In this document: in pieces, positions 27,501 through 36,897 of the stretch
Position numbering within the stretch: position 1 is the stretch's first letter
Layout of the letters: the number at the start of each line of letters is the position of its first letter
Source of the DNA: Billgrantia lactosivorans
Lineage (GTDB): Bacteria; Pseudomonadota; Gammaproteobacteria; Pseudomonadales; Halomonadaceae
DNA length: 64,000 nucleotides
NCBI RefSeq assembly: GCF_003254665.1
Contig: NZ_QHGY01000006.1
Location: 102,868-166,867 of the forward strand
Reading direction: 5' to 3'
The notes under the pieces: model-generated
What the model was told of the DNA's origin: nothing
Seen by the model: the letters and a program-made list of their open reading frames with translations, nothing else
The model's database searches: none
Made by a program: the position numbers and the translations under genes

Positions 27501-28400
27501 TTACCGGCCCCAGAGCTTCCGGTACTGGTTCAGCACTCGCCGAACCCAGAGATTTGAAGCCGGATCGTAGTAGAAGCCGGGGCGCAGCATTTCGTTAGTC
27601 CCCACGCAGAACACCGGCTTGTTCGACTGCTTCACGATGAGGCGGGCCTGGGCGTCATCGGCCTCGTAGTACAGTCGGGCATCAGAGCGGGCATAGATGC
27701 CTGCCTTGGCCTGTGCCAGCGCGGGGGGGCGATGGGAATCCACAACCGCATCGCCGAGCATGGCCAGCGAGGCGTACTTCACTCCGGCCGCGTCCAGCCA
27801 CCGCTCTACCGAAACACGGCTGGATTCAGGACGGCGAGAGACCAGCAGCCGGATCGTCTCGCTGGGCACGAGCAAGGCGGGAACTGCCTCGCCCATCGCC
27901 AACAAAGGGTCTTCCACAGGGGCAATCACCCCTTCCAGTGACATGCAGGCCCGGGCAACGACAGGGTGGTGATAGACGTTCCATTCGAATACGCGAGGAT
28001 GGGACAGATAGCACAGGACGATATCGACATCGCGCCGCACTAGCCGGCTGGAATACACCGCCAGCGTGGTGGCTCGGCGCCGCAGCGGCTCCGGCAACGC
28101 CTCGAGTTCGCGACGCAGCGAGCGCCCCGACAGAATGCTGTCGTCGACCAGCAGCACGCGCTGAGCTTCGTGCGGATGGGTCAACCGGTGACGCTGGTTG
28201 CGGGTCACGCCCCGCTTCAACGGTGCATTCGACACCCAGGCGGCGAGATCGACGCAATCCAGATTGAGCATCAGCGCGATCATGAAGGCGGGGATCATGC
28301 CACTGCGTGGAATACCCACCACCAGATCCCAATCGCCCCGGAGCTTGTGGGCGGCGCCACGGATGTCCTGCGCCAGATCACCGTAGGACCGATAGTTCAT
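27501..28400 (-). CDS. Phosphoribosyltransferase-HAD fusion protein, copy with a degenerate HAD half
   Basis: The product has 299 residues from the ATG at 28400, which overlaps the dehydratase stop (ATGA). It is homologous to 15076-16068. The phosphoribosyltransferase half is intact: VVGIPRSGMIPA and PRPP loop VLLVDDSILSGRSL. In the HAD half motif I reads SLEGVIA where the other copy has DIDGVLC, so the nucleophile and the general acid/base aspartates are both lost. A serine motif II (LVSRR), lysine and acidic motif IV remain. The protein is therefore expected to transfer phosphoribose but not to remove the phosphate itself. Its place inside the operon ties it to polysaccharide synthesis. Confidence 0.75.
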   Translation of the reverse strand: MNYRSYGDLAQDIRGAAHKLRGDWDLVVGIPRSGMIPAFMIALMLNLDCVDLAAWVSNAPLKRGVTRNQRHRLTHPHEAQRVLLVDDSILSGRSLRRELEALPEPLRRRATTLAVYSSRLVRRDVDIVLCYLSHPRVFEWNVYHHPVVARACMSLEGVIAPVEDPLLAMGEAVPALLVPSETIRLLVSRRPESSRVSVERWLDAAGVKYASLAMLGDAVVDSHRPPALAQAKAGIYARSDARLYYEADDAQARLIVKQSNKPVFCVGTNEMLRPGFYYDPASNLWVRRVLNQYRKLWGR

Positions 28401-30355
28401 GGGCAACGCGGCATTAGCATGAGATCTGCCACCTCAGCGCGAGGTGTGGCCGGCGCCCGCCCCTGCCGGCCCCTCAAGGTCAGGTCGTCGGTCTCGGCTT
28501 GCGGCTGATAGCCCAGTGGTGCCTCAAGCAACAGTTGCCGCAAGCGGGGGTAGTCGATGGCAGTGAGCGCCTGCTGCAGTTCCTGGAGATAAGCATCGAG
28601 TCGCGGCCACTCCCAGTAATGTTCTCGACATGTCATGATTCGATGGTGGCGCGTCAGTTTGACGTCACCATCAATCAGCAATTCCTCATATAGCTTTTCA
28701 CCAGGACGCAGGCCGGTATAGACGATCTCGATATCGCCGTTGGGATGGTCGTCATCTCGTACTTCCAGCCCCGACAGGCGAATCATGTTCATTGCAAGGT
28801 CCCGGATGCGCACCGGCTCGCCCATGTCGAGCACGAACACCTCGCCACCGGAAGCCATGGCTCCCGCCTGGATGACCAGTTGGGCAGCCTCGGGAATGGT
28901 CATGAAATAGCGTGTGATATCCGGGTGTGTCACTGCCACCGGCCCGCCCCGCTCGATCTGCTGACGAAACAGAGGAACCACCGAACCGCTGGAGCCTAAT
29001 ACGTTGCCGAAGCGCACCATACTGAAGCAGGTACGGGTCTGGGCGTCGGCGAAAGCTTGGCAGATAAGCTCGGTCAAGCGCTTGGAAGCGCCCATGGCAT
29101 TGGTGGGTCGTACCGCCTTGTCGGTGGAGATCAGAACGAATGATTCGACTCCCGCCGCAACTGCCGCCTGGACCAAGGCCAGGGAGCCGAAAACGTTGTT
29201 GCGAATACCCTCGGCCAGGTTGCACTCGACCAGCGGCACGTGCTTGTAGGCGGCCGCGTGATAGACGGTATGAACCGGACTAGAGGCGAAGATCGCCACT
29301 AGCGCATCGCGCTGCTGAACCGAGACCAGGAATGGCGTGATCCGAATGCCTTCCTTGACAACCAATGGATGTTGCGACAGTTCCCGCTCGATGGCGTAGA
29401 GCGCATATTCCCCGCTGTCGACCAGCAGCAGGGCCGCCGGATGCTGCGCGATGATCTGACGACACAGTTCACTGCCGATCGAGCCACCCGCCCCCGTCAC
29501 CATCACCGTCTTGTTCTGGATGTTGGCCGCGAGTAGGTCTGGGAATGGCGGTACCGGCTCGCGCCCCAACAGGTCTTCCAGGGCGACATCGCGTAGCTCG
29601 CTGATGCGGGCCTGACCCGAAATGACGTCGGCGCTGCCGGGGATGGTCTTGACCGGCACAGAGAGCGCCGACAGGCGCTGCAGGATCTCGCGGCGGCGGC
29701 AGCGCGGGGCGCTGGGAATGGCCAACAGCACCATGGCCGCATGATGTTGCTCCACCAGTCCCGGTAGCACGAGCGGTTGGTGGACTCGCAGCCCCTCGAC
29801 CAAGGCCCCGTCGAGGCCGCGCCAGTCGTCGACGAAGGCTACCGGCTCGTACTCCCCGCCGTGACGAAGTGCCGCCACCAGGTCGCAACCCGCCGCCCCT
29901 GCACCATATATCACCACAGGGCGACGCCGGCGATGTCGGGCATAGAGGTAGAGGGCATGCAGCAGGAAGCGCACCCCACCAATGCCGAGCAGCACCAGCA
30001 GTGCATGGATCGCCACGATCGAGAGTCCCAGGCGCTCCCCCGTGATATAGCCGAACAACGCCACAGCGCTCGCCGATACCAACACCGCCATGCCGACAAT
30101 GGGCAGCATGGTGTAACACATATAGCGGAGCACCACGCGATAGAGTCCTAGCCAGTGGAAAGCCAGCAGACTGATCCCGGCCACCGCCAGGCTCGTCAGC
30201 CACAGGGCACTTTCCGCCAGCGGCGCCAGGCTCTCGTGATGGAGTGCACTCGCAAGGACCAGACTCATGATGACGGTCAGCGCATCGGCGGTCATCAACA
30301 CGCAGCGCTTGATTCTGCGTGGCATCACCAGCAACGATTTCAACAGCTTCTGCAT
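28397..30355 (-). CDS. Membrane-bound UDP-sugar 4,6-dehydratase (PglF/WbpM/CapD type)
   Basis: The product has 652 residues. Four N-terminal membrane helices (residues 20-130) precede a CoA-binding-like Rossmann domain (VVIYGAGAAG at about 145) and the catalytic SDR domain, which has VMVTGAGGSIGSELC, AAAYKHVPLVE and STDKAVRPTNAMGASKR. The last is the extended-SDR region in which large dehydratases such as PglF and WbpM use a Lys in place of the usual Tyr-containing YxxxK. These enzymes convert UDP-GlcNAc to UDP-2-acetamido-2,6-dideoxy-4-ulose, the substrate for a DegT aminotransferase such as the one at 18911. The C-terminal 40 residues are unconserved. Confidence 0.93.
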   Translation of the reverse strand: MQKLLKSLLVMPRRIKRCVLMTADALTVIMSLVLASALHHESLAPLAESALWLTSLAVAGISLLAFHWLGLYRVVLRYMCYTMLPIVGMAVLVSASAVALFGYITGERLGLSIVAIHALLVLLGIGGVRFLLHALYLYARHRRRRPVVIYGAGAAGCDLVAALRHGGEYEPVAFVDDWRGLDGALVEGLRVHQPLVLPGLVEQHHAAMVLLAIPSAPRCRRREILQRLSALSVPVKTIPGSADVISGQARISELRDVALEDLLGREPVPPFPDLLAANIQNKTVMVTGAGGSIGSELCRQIIAQHPAALLLVDSGEYALYAIERELSQHPLVVKEGIRITPFLVSVQQRDALVAIFASSPVHTVYHAAAYKHVPLVECNLAEGIRNNVFGSLALVQAAVAAGVESFVLISTDKAVRPTNAMGASKRLTELICQAFADAQTRTCFSMVRFGNVLGSSGSVVPLFRQQIERGGPVAVTHPDITRYFMTIPEAAQLVIQAGAMASGGEVFVLDMGEPVRIRDLAMNMIRLSGLEVRDDDHPNGDIEIVYTGLRPGEKLYEELLIDGDVKLTRHHRIMTCREHYWEWPRLDAYLQELQQALTAIDYPRLRQLLLEAPLGYQPQAETDDLTLRGRQGRAPATPRAEVADLMLMPRCP

Positions 30356-30367
30356 GATCCTTCTCCG

Positions 30368-31576
30368 TCAGGGCTGTCCATTCTCGACTCGTGAAGTGCC
30401 AGGCAAGTCGCTCTGCCTGCCCCAGGGCTCAGGCTCCGATAATGCGGGGGGAGTGACGACAGCGCTGCGCTGTTCTGCCCGACCGTCTCGGTAGCAGTGC
30501 CAGCAGAGCACCAACACCATCCAGAACAGGGTCGAACGCAAGCCGTAGTGGCTGAGCGAATAGATTAGAGGGCCCGCCACTCCCGCCCACACATAGAGCG
30601 GTGCACGCCGTAGGGCGACGAAAATGGTCGCGAGGAACAGGCCAAGCCCGGGAATGCCGTAGGAGAACAGCATGCTGACGAAGGAAGAGTGAATTTCATC
30701 GCTGTGGTAGGGCGCGAAGCGTTGGCGCTCGCCTTCCGCCGCACCGAGAATGGCATACTCCGGGAAATGGCTGAGACGATCGAAACGGCGCTCCTCGACC
30801 ATCCGCTCGACCTTGACCGGGGCCCGCTCCAGGCGCGTCAGCAGGTTTTGCTGTACCTGCCCGTCGGAACGCAGGTTGGCCACCAGCACCACGGTCAGTA
30901 GCAGCGGCACCACCAGCAGCAGCCGTGCGAAATAGCGCAGTTTTCCGGCATTGGCGATAACCCAGCCGAATCCGACCAGCAGTGCGCCGCCCAGGGCGCC
31001 GAGCGAGGATGCGGCGAGGATACTGATCACTGCCGCAGCCAGACCGGCCAGCATCAAGGGACGCAGTGGAGGACGGAAGTCGTCGAGCAGCATCAGCGCC
31101 ACCATGCCGCACAGCGCGAAGTAGGCCAGCTGGTTGGGATTGTTGAAGCTGCCGGTAGTCCGGATGGCTCCCGTACCGAGTTGGGCTGCGACCGTAGCGG
31201 CGGACAGCAGCAGAGCGATGGAAAGTGCGTTGCGAATCAGGATTCGGCTGGCATCGCCAGACACCCGCAGGAAGCGCAACAGCGCCACTCCCACCAGGAA
31301 GTTGTAGAAAAAGAACGCCGAGTAGCGGAAGAAGGTCATGGTTTCCATGACCAGCGCCCAGCCCAGACAGACCAGCAATACCCAGAGCACCATCAGCAGC
31401 CAGCACAGCGCGAAGGGAGACAGCTCCAGCCGCTCGTCGCCGAGGCAAGCCAGCGACATTACCCCGGCAAAGCCGAGCAGAAGAAAATCGCCGGGCTGTG
31501 GCTGGCCACTGGGAAAGACATAGAGACTGGACAGGCTCAGGCCGCAGAAAAGCAGTACGGCAGCGATCAAGTTCAT
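30368..31576 (-). CDS. O-antigen ligase/polymerase-like membrane protein (Wzy candidate)
   Basis: The product has 402 residues from the ATG at 31576; a GTG three codons earlier is an alternative. It has ten or more membrane helices and one large periplasmic loop before the motif HSSFVSMLFSYGIPGLGLF, which matches the H-x-x-[FY]...GxxG pattern of the Wzy/WaaL family. In a locus with Wza and Wzc this is most likely the repeat-unit polymerase, acting on the periplasmic side. The family is too divergent to exclude a ligase role from sequence alone. It lies between the ABC flippase and the dehydratase genes, all in the same direction. Confidence 0.82.
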   Translation of the reverse strand: MNLIAAVLLFCGLSLSSLYVFPSGQPQPGDFLLLGFAGVMSLACLGDERLELSPFALCWLLMVLWVLLVCLGWALVMETMTFFRYSAFFFYNFLVGVALLRFLRVSGDASRILIRNALSIALLLSAATVAAQLGTGAIRTTGSFNNPNQLAYFALCGMVALMLLDDFRPPLRPLMLAGLAAAVISILAASSLGALGGALLVGFGWVIANAGKLRYFARLLLVVPLLLTVVLVANLRSDGQVQQNLLTRLERAPVKVERMVEERRFDRLSHFPEYAILGAAEGERQRFAPYHSDEIHSSFVSMLFSYGIPGLGLFLATIFVALRRAPLYVWAGVAGPLIYSLSHYGLRSTLFWMVLVLCWHCYRDGRAEQRSAVVTPPALSEPEPWGRQSDLPGTSRVENGQP

Positions 31577-31601
31577 GGCGGACACCCGTTGCGGCCAGAC
31601 A

Positions 31602-33395
31602 CTAGAGCTTGGCCATCATGCGGAAGACATGGTTGCGCTCGGCCAGCTCGGCATAGGAGCCGCTGTCGATGACCCTCCCCTGGTCGATCATGAATATCAC
31701 ATCGCAGTCGCGCACCGTGGAGAGGCGGTGGGCGACCATCACCAAGGTCTTGTCGCCGGCGATTGCCTCGATATCCTGCATCACGCGCTGCTCGGTAATG
31801 CTGTCCAGCGCACTGGTGGCCTCGTCGAGCACCAGTACCTGGGCCTGATGGTAGAACGCCCGGGCAATGCCAATGCGCTGGCGCTGCCCCCCGGAGAGCT
31901 GCACGCCACGCTCACCCACGTGTGTATCGAGTCCCTCGGGCAGCAAGGCGACCATGGCGTCGAGCTGAGCCATGCTCAACGCGCTCTTCACCCGACCGAC
32001 GTCGATCTCGTCATGCGGCACACCGAAGGCGACGTTGTCGAGAATCGAGGCATCGGCCAGGAAGATATGCTGGGGAACGAAGCCAACGCTGGCTTGCCAG
32101 CTAGGCAGGTTGTCATCGGTCAGGACGGTGTCATCCACCATGACCCGCCCGCACTGCGGCCGGATCAGACCCAGCAACAGGTCCACGATGGTCGACTTGC
32201 CTGAGCCGGATTCGCCGACCAACCCCACACAGGCTCCTACCGGAATGCTCAGGCACAGGTCGTTGAGTGCAGCCTCGCGCTTGCCCGGGTAGTGGAAGTG
32301 CACATGATCCAGCCAGATACGGGTATGCGGCTGGAGCGCCCGAAGCGCCTTCCCCTTGTCCCCGTTCGTGGCGGAGCCCCGGCTCGCGATGAGGTCGTCA
32401 CGGATGGCCTCGTAGGCCGCCAGGTTGCTGCGAATATTGGAGATCGAGGAGTAGATCCTCTGGTAGGCCGGAAGCATCTTGAAGCCCGCCAGGGCATAGA
32501 TCGACAACGCCGGCAGGATCGTGCCCAGGTTGCCCTGGTGTGCGTTGAGCAGATACAGCACCAGCAGGATCACGGAGCCGAAAGCCACCAACTCGATCGC
32601 ATAGCGTGGCGCGTCGGAGAGCCCCTGGGTCACACCCAAGCCACGAGCCACCTGCTGGCTGGCGCGGTCGAACTGATTTGTGAACGTCGTCTGGCGACGT
32701 AGCAGCAGAAGATCCTTGATGCCACCAAACCCCTCGGTCATCAGCTTGAAACGCTTGGCCTGGGAACGCGATACGCGTCGACCGTTGGAGATCAGGAAGC
32801 GACGTACTGTCTTGTATAACAACAGATAGGCGGCGACGAAGATGGCAACACCGCAAGTGGCCACGACGGGGTTGTAGAGGAAGATCGTCAATGACATGCA
32901 AGTCACCATCACCAACTTGGCGTTGAGCTGCATGCAAGGATTGATGATCTTGGTGGCGACGCGCTGAACCTCCTGGGAAGCCCGATTGATCAGCCGACTG
33001 CTGCTTCCGCCGGCATGAAACAGCCACGGCTGGAGCAGGTAGTAGCGGTAGAGGCGACTGGAAAGATCGGCGCCCACCTGGGCGCCATAGAGTGACAGTC
33101 GCCAAGTGGTATACATCGAGAACAGCGCGGCCAGCAGCAGCACCGCCAGCACGCCTGCCCCCATCAGGGTAAGGAACTGTTCGGGACTGCCCGCACCGCT
33201 CATACGATAGGCTCGAGCCAGCCAGCCCTCTTCCAGGCGCCCCAGGTCGCCCACCACGGCCATGAACGGCCCGATGGAGACGACGCTGGCTACCTCGGCG
33301 AACGCCATCACGATGATCAAGCCCTGGAGTCGCAGCAGGCGGCGACGCTGGCTCGACGTCAACAGTGAGTAGAGTTCACGCAGTTGGGTCACCAT
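31602..33395 (-). CDS. ABC half-transporter, PglK/MsbA-like lipid-linked oligosaccharide flippase
   Basis: The product has 597 residues from the ATG at 33395; the GTG next to it could also serve. An N-terminal six-helix exporter domain (residues 20-330) is fused to an ATPase with Walker A GESGSGKST, signature LSGGQRQR, Walker B VLVLDEATSALD and an H-loop histidine (MVAHRLS). It is a homodimer-forming half-transporter. The PglK group flips undecaprenyl-diphosphate oligosaccharides. No Wzx-type flippase is found in the locus, so this protein is the best candidate for that step. It starts 7 bp after wzc ends. Confidence 0.88.
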   Translation of the reverse strand: MVTQLRELYSLLTSSQRRRLLRLQGLIIVMAFAEVASVVSIGPFMAVVGDLGRLEEGWLARAYRMSGAGSPEQFLTLMGAGVLAVLLLAALFSMYTTWRLSLYGAQVGADLSSRLYRYYLLQPWLFHAGGSSSRLINRASQEVQRVATKIINPCMQLNAKLVMVTCMSLTIFLYNPVVATCGVAIFVAAYLLLYKTVRRFLISNGRRVSRSQAKRFKLMTEGFGGIKDLLLLRRQTTFTNQFDRASQQVARGLGVTQGLSDAPRYAIELVAFGSVILLVLYLLNAHQGNLGTILPALSIYALAGFKMLPAYQRIYSSISNIRSNLAAYEAIRDDLIASRGSATNGDKGKALRALQPHTRIWLDHVHFHYPGKREAALNDLCLSIPVGACVGLVGESGSGKSTIVDLLLGLIRPQCGRVMVDDTVLTDDNLPSWQASVGFVPQHIFLADASILDNVAFGVPHDEIDVGRVKSALSMAQLDAMVALLPEGLDTHVGERGVQLSGGQRQRIGIARAFYHQAQVLVLDEATSALDSITEQRVMQDIEAIAGDKTLVMVAHRLSTVRDCDVIFMIDQGRVIDSGSYAELAERNHVFRMMAKL

Positions 33396-33402
33396 ATCCT
33401 TA

Positions 33403-35655
33403 TCACCGGTAAGCGTAGAGATAGTTGCCGTAGTGTCCGTAACGGCTGGTCGGCTTTTCCAGGCCATTGAGGATGGCACCCTTGAGACGCACCCCGGCAC
33501 TCTCCAGGCGCCGCTTGGCGGCCCGGATCTCGGCGGGTGGATTGACCCCGAAGCGCACCACCATCAGGCTGGTGCCGGCCAGCTTGCCGACCACGGCGGC
33601 ATCGGTGACAGCCAGGACGGGGGGTGTATCGATCACCACCAGGTCATAGCGTGCACTCATGGCCTGCAGAAAGTCGTGGAAGCCATGCTGCATCAGCAGC
33701 TCCGATGGATTTGGCGGTACCGTGCCGCGCGTCACGTAGTGCAATCCCTCGATCTCGCTCGCACGAACCACTTCGTCCTGATCGATGCGCTGGGCCAGCA
33801 GCTCCGACAGCCCGGGGACACTCTTGTCGCCAAAGGCGTGGTGGAGTCGTCCACGGCGCATGTCGGCATCGATCAGCAGGACGCGCTGGCCGGACTGGGC
33901 ACATACCGCCGCCAGATTGGCGGCGATGAAACTCTTGCCTACCCCGGGTCCCGCCCCGGCAATCATCAGCCGGTTATTCCCCGCCTCGAGCATGGCGAAG
34001 TAGAGGCTGGTGCGCAGGCTGCGCAAAGCCTCGGCAGCGATCTCCATGGGCTGTTCGAGAACCAACAGGCCACGGAAGACCTCTTGGGTCTGCTTGACGC
34101 CGGCAGGACGGATGCGTCGCGTCAACTTGGTTTGCTCCGCTGACTCGGGCAGTGTCGCGTAAACCGGCAGGCCGATTTCCTCGAGCTGGTCGGGGCTCTT
34201 GATCGCTTGGCTCAGCAGCAGGCGCAGGATCACCCAGAACGCTGCCAGCAGCGCGCCGATCAGACCGCTGATCACGGTGGTCAGCATGATGCGCGGTGTG
34301 ATCGTCCCGCTTTGCATGACCGCCTCATCGAGGATGCGCACGTTGCCCACGGTCCCTGCCTTGAGCAGGCGCATCTCCTGGCGCTGGTTGAGAAGTTGCA
34401 CGTAGACCTGCTGGTTGACCTGGGTATCGCGGGTCAGCCGCAGCACCTCCTGCTGTGTCTCGGGCAGATCGCCAATCAGCTCATTCAAGCGGTCACGCTC
34501 GGCCTGCAACTGGGAGCGCTGGCGCATCAATGACTGGTAACTGGGATGGGTAGGGCGAAAGCGCTCGGCCAGGTCCGCTTCGGTGAGGGACAACTCGGTG
34601 AGCTGGTTCTCCACCTCCACCAGGCGATTGAGCAGGTTCTGGGTCTCGAAGGTCAGGTCCACCGAGTCGCGCTGGGCGCGATACGAGTTGAGCCGGCTTT
34701 CGGCATCGGTCAGTTGCACGTTGACCTGCGGGATCTGCTCGTCGAGGAAGTCGAGCTGCTGTTCGGCTTCCGCCGAATGGCGCTGCACGTTCTGGGTCAG
34801 GAATACCCCAGCGAGAGTATCGAGTGTCCTCTGGGTCAGGTCGGGATCGGTCCCGCTCAGCAGCACCTGATAGACGCCCGAATCCTCGCTCCGGGGTACG
34901 ATCAGGAAACGCCGCTTGAGGTCGGCGATCGCACTGAGCTGGGACACGCGCTCGATAGTGAATTCCGCCCCAGGGTGTGCATCAAGCTGGCTGACGAAGA
35001 GCCGGTAGCCCGCTTCGCCGCTAACGGTCTGACCAACCCGTCCGGCCATCAGCAGCTCCTCGCCGAGACGCAATTCATAGGTCTCCGCACCGGTCACGCG
35101 TAGCACGTGCCGAACACCAATACGTTCGGAAGGTATCTCGAAACGCGAGACCTTCAGCGACTCGCCCGCCCATACATAGGGCGTTTCCCCTGCGGGGGCC
35201 GAGCCAGCCAGCCGGTCACGCAGCACAGCCGGTGTCAAACGCTCGAACCAGGCTTGGTCGAACCCGTGATTTACCAGGAAATCACCCACCCACGGCAGGC
35301 GCCGCGGCGTAATCCGGATGGCCAGGTCGAGCCGGTCCACGGTTTCCCCCATCACCATGCGTGACTGCAGTATCTCCAACTCGGCCGAGGTCGGGTTGCC
35401 TGCCTGTTCCCTGCCGGCCAGCGGCCCGGATACGCTTAGCGATGCGCTATGATTCTCGACCTGGATCAATGCATCCGACTGATACACACGGGGCTGTGAA
35501 CTCGAATGAAAATAGCCCGCCAGCATAAAAAGAACGATGACCCCAAGGATGATGAATTTCTTGTCGATAAGCGCATCGAAAAGCTTCCTAAGGCTGAGAT
35601 CATTGCTCTCGCCCGAGGTCGGCGAGGGGGCAGGAGGGTTGGAAAAAACCGTCAT
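33403..35655 (-). CDS. wzc: Wzc-type polysaccharide co-polymerase and tyrosine autokinase
   Basis: The product has 750 residues. Two membrane helices (about 33-50 and 455-480) flank a large periplasmic domain with coiled-coil segments (about 290-430) that controls chain length. The cytoplasmic BY-kinase domain has Walker A GAGPGVGKS at about 567-575, Walker A' LLIDADMRRGR at about 594-604, and Walker B LVVIDTPP. The C-terminal tail YGHYGNYLYAYR is the autophosphorylated tyrosine cluster, with five tyrosines. Its cognate phosphatase Wzb is encoded at 37282-37719 and Wza just upstream. It pairs with Wza to assemble and export the polymer across the envelope. Confidence 0.95.
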   Translation of the reverse strand: MTVFSNPPAPSPTSGESNDLSLRKLFDALIDKKFIILGVIVLFMLAGYFHSSSQPRVYQSDALIQVENHSASLSVSGPLAGREQAGNPTSAELEILQSRMVMGETVDRLDLAIRITPRRLPWVGDFLVNHGFDQAWFERLTPAVLRDRLAGSAPAGETPYVWAGESLKVSRFEIPSERIGVRHVLRVTGAETYELRLGEELLMAGRVGQTVSGEAGYRLFVSQLDAHPGAEFTIERVSQLSAIADLKRRFLIVPRSEDSGVYQVLLSGTDPDLTQRTLDTLAGVFLTQNVQRHSAEAEQQLDFLDEQIPQVNVQLTDAESRLNSYRAQRDSVDLTFETQNLLNRLVEVENQLTELSLTEADLAERFRPTHPSYQSLMRQRSQLQAERDRLNELIGDLPETQQEVLRLTRDTQVNQQVYVQLLNQRQEMRLLKAGTVGNVRILDEAVMQSGTITPRIMLTTVISGLIGALLAAFWVILRLLLSQAIKSPDQLEEIGLPVYATLPESAEQTKLTRRIRPAGVKQTQEVFRGLLVLEQPMEIAAEALRSLRTSLYFAMLEAGNNRLMIAGAGPGVGKSFIAANLAAVCAQSGQRVLLIDADMRRGRLHHAFGDKSVPGLSELLAQRIDQDEVVRASEIEGLHYVTRGTVPPNPSELLMQHGFHDFLQAMSARYDLVVIDTPPVLAVTDAAVVGKLAGTSLMVVRFGVNPPAEIRAAKRRLESAGVRLKGAILNGLEKPTSRYGHYGNYLYAYR

Positions 35656-35697
35656 GATCGTGCCCCCTTAACTCGTGAAGCGATGTCGGCATACACC

Positions 35698-36897
35698 TTA
35701 TAGATCACCGATGTCATTGGCGGAACCAGCCACGTCACCCGGTAGTGTGACCGATGGCAGGAGCAGTGAAATCACATTGTTCCAACGTGCCAGTGGCGCG
35801 GAAGTGACGTAGACCACATCCTGCGGCTGCAATGGGAAGCGCGTACCCAGCATCAGTCGAGTCGCATCGCTGATATCCAACTGATAGACGGTAGCGAGCT
35901 TCTCGCTTTCCGGTGGATTTCCGCGTACCACGAAGATGCCCGAAGGCTGGGCACGGCTCTCGTTAACCCCACCGGCCCGGGCCAGGGCATCGGTCAGCGA
36001 CAGACGATCATTGCCCAGCGGAATGGAACCAGGCTTGAGAACCTGGCCAAGCACGACCACGTTCTGATTCTCCGCGCTGGGAACGTGCAGAAGGTCGCCA
36101 TTGCGCAGCAGCCGGTTCTGGGTCAAGTCGCCCTGTTGCAGCATGGCGTAGAGCGATAGCTGCTCCTCGCGTCCATCGCGGGTCAGAATGATGCGATGCC
36201 AGTCGGCGTCGGCACGCGCACCACCAGCATCGCTGATGGCGTCGAGCACGGTCATTGGCACGATGGTCAACGGCTGTGCCCCAGGCTGCTCCACCGCCCC
36301 GCTGACATATACCTTCTGTGAACGGAAGGCGGCGATCCCCACCTCCACCTGAGGGTCGGTGATGACTTCGGCAAGCCGGCTGGCAAGCAGACCCCGCAAC
36401 TCCTCCAGGGTCATACCTTCAACCTGGATCCTCCCCACGTAGGGGTAGAACATGGTGCCATCCGGTCGCACCCGGTTGCCGGTTTCCGCTGCGGTGCGCT
36501 CGCTACCGGCAGGGATGGTAAGTTCCGGGTGGTCATAAACGATAACGCTGATGACATCGCCAGGACCGATAAGGTACTCGTAGGACTGCAGCTCGTGCAC
36601 CATGGATTCCGGCACGAGGCGGGACACGGAGGTCTCCTCAGTCTGCATTTCCGTCTGCATTCCGCTCACCAGCTCCGGCGTGATCGGCTCAATTTCCACT
36701 CGGGCATCGAGCGACTCCTCGAGCTGGCTTTCATCTATATGCCCCCCAGGAGCATAGGCGCACCCTGAGAGGACAAGGATCATTACAACCCAAAAAAGCG
36801 AAACTATTCGCCTTGCCGGACGCAAGCCACTGATGGGATAAAGATCGCTTTTGCAGGTGGTTACCCGCAGTAGCGAACGAGCTGCTGGCATCATCAT
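35698..36897 (-). CDS. wza: Outer-membrane polysaccharide export lipoprotein
   Basis: The product has 399 residues from the ATG at 36897, which has a GGGGGAGA ribosome-binding site; a GTG nine codons earlier is less likely. The lipoprotein signal ends in LVLSGC, with the lipidated Cys at about residue 46. The polysaccharide-export domain follows (YLIGPGDVISVIVYDHPEL), then two SLBB-like repeats (VYVSGAVEQPGAQPL and VVVLGQVLKPGSIPL). The C-terminal amphipathic segment would form the outer-membrane barrel. The signal region is long, since the hydrophobic core starts only at about residue 31. It heads the main operon and lies behind a 384-bp regulatory region. Confidence 0.94.
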   Translation of the reverse strand: MMMPAARSLLRVTTCKSDLYPISGLRPARRIVSLFWVVMILVLSGCAYAPGGHIDESQLEESLDARVEIEPITPELVSGMQTEMQTEETSVSRLVPESMVHELQSYEYLIGPGDVISVIVYDHPELTIPAGSERTAAETGNRVRPDGTMFYPYVGRIQVEGMTLEELRGLLASRLAEVITDPQVEVGIAAFRSQKVYVSGAVEQPGAQPLTIVPMTVLDAISDAGGARADADWHRIILTRDGREEQLSLYAMLQQGDLTQNRLLRNGDLLHVPSAENQNVVVLGQVLKPGSIPLGNDRLSLTDALARAGGVNESRAQPSGIFVVRGNPPESEKLATVYQLDISDATRLMLGTRFPLQPQDVVYVTSAPLARWNNVISLLLPSVTLPGDVAGSANDIGDL

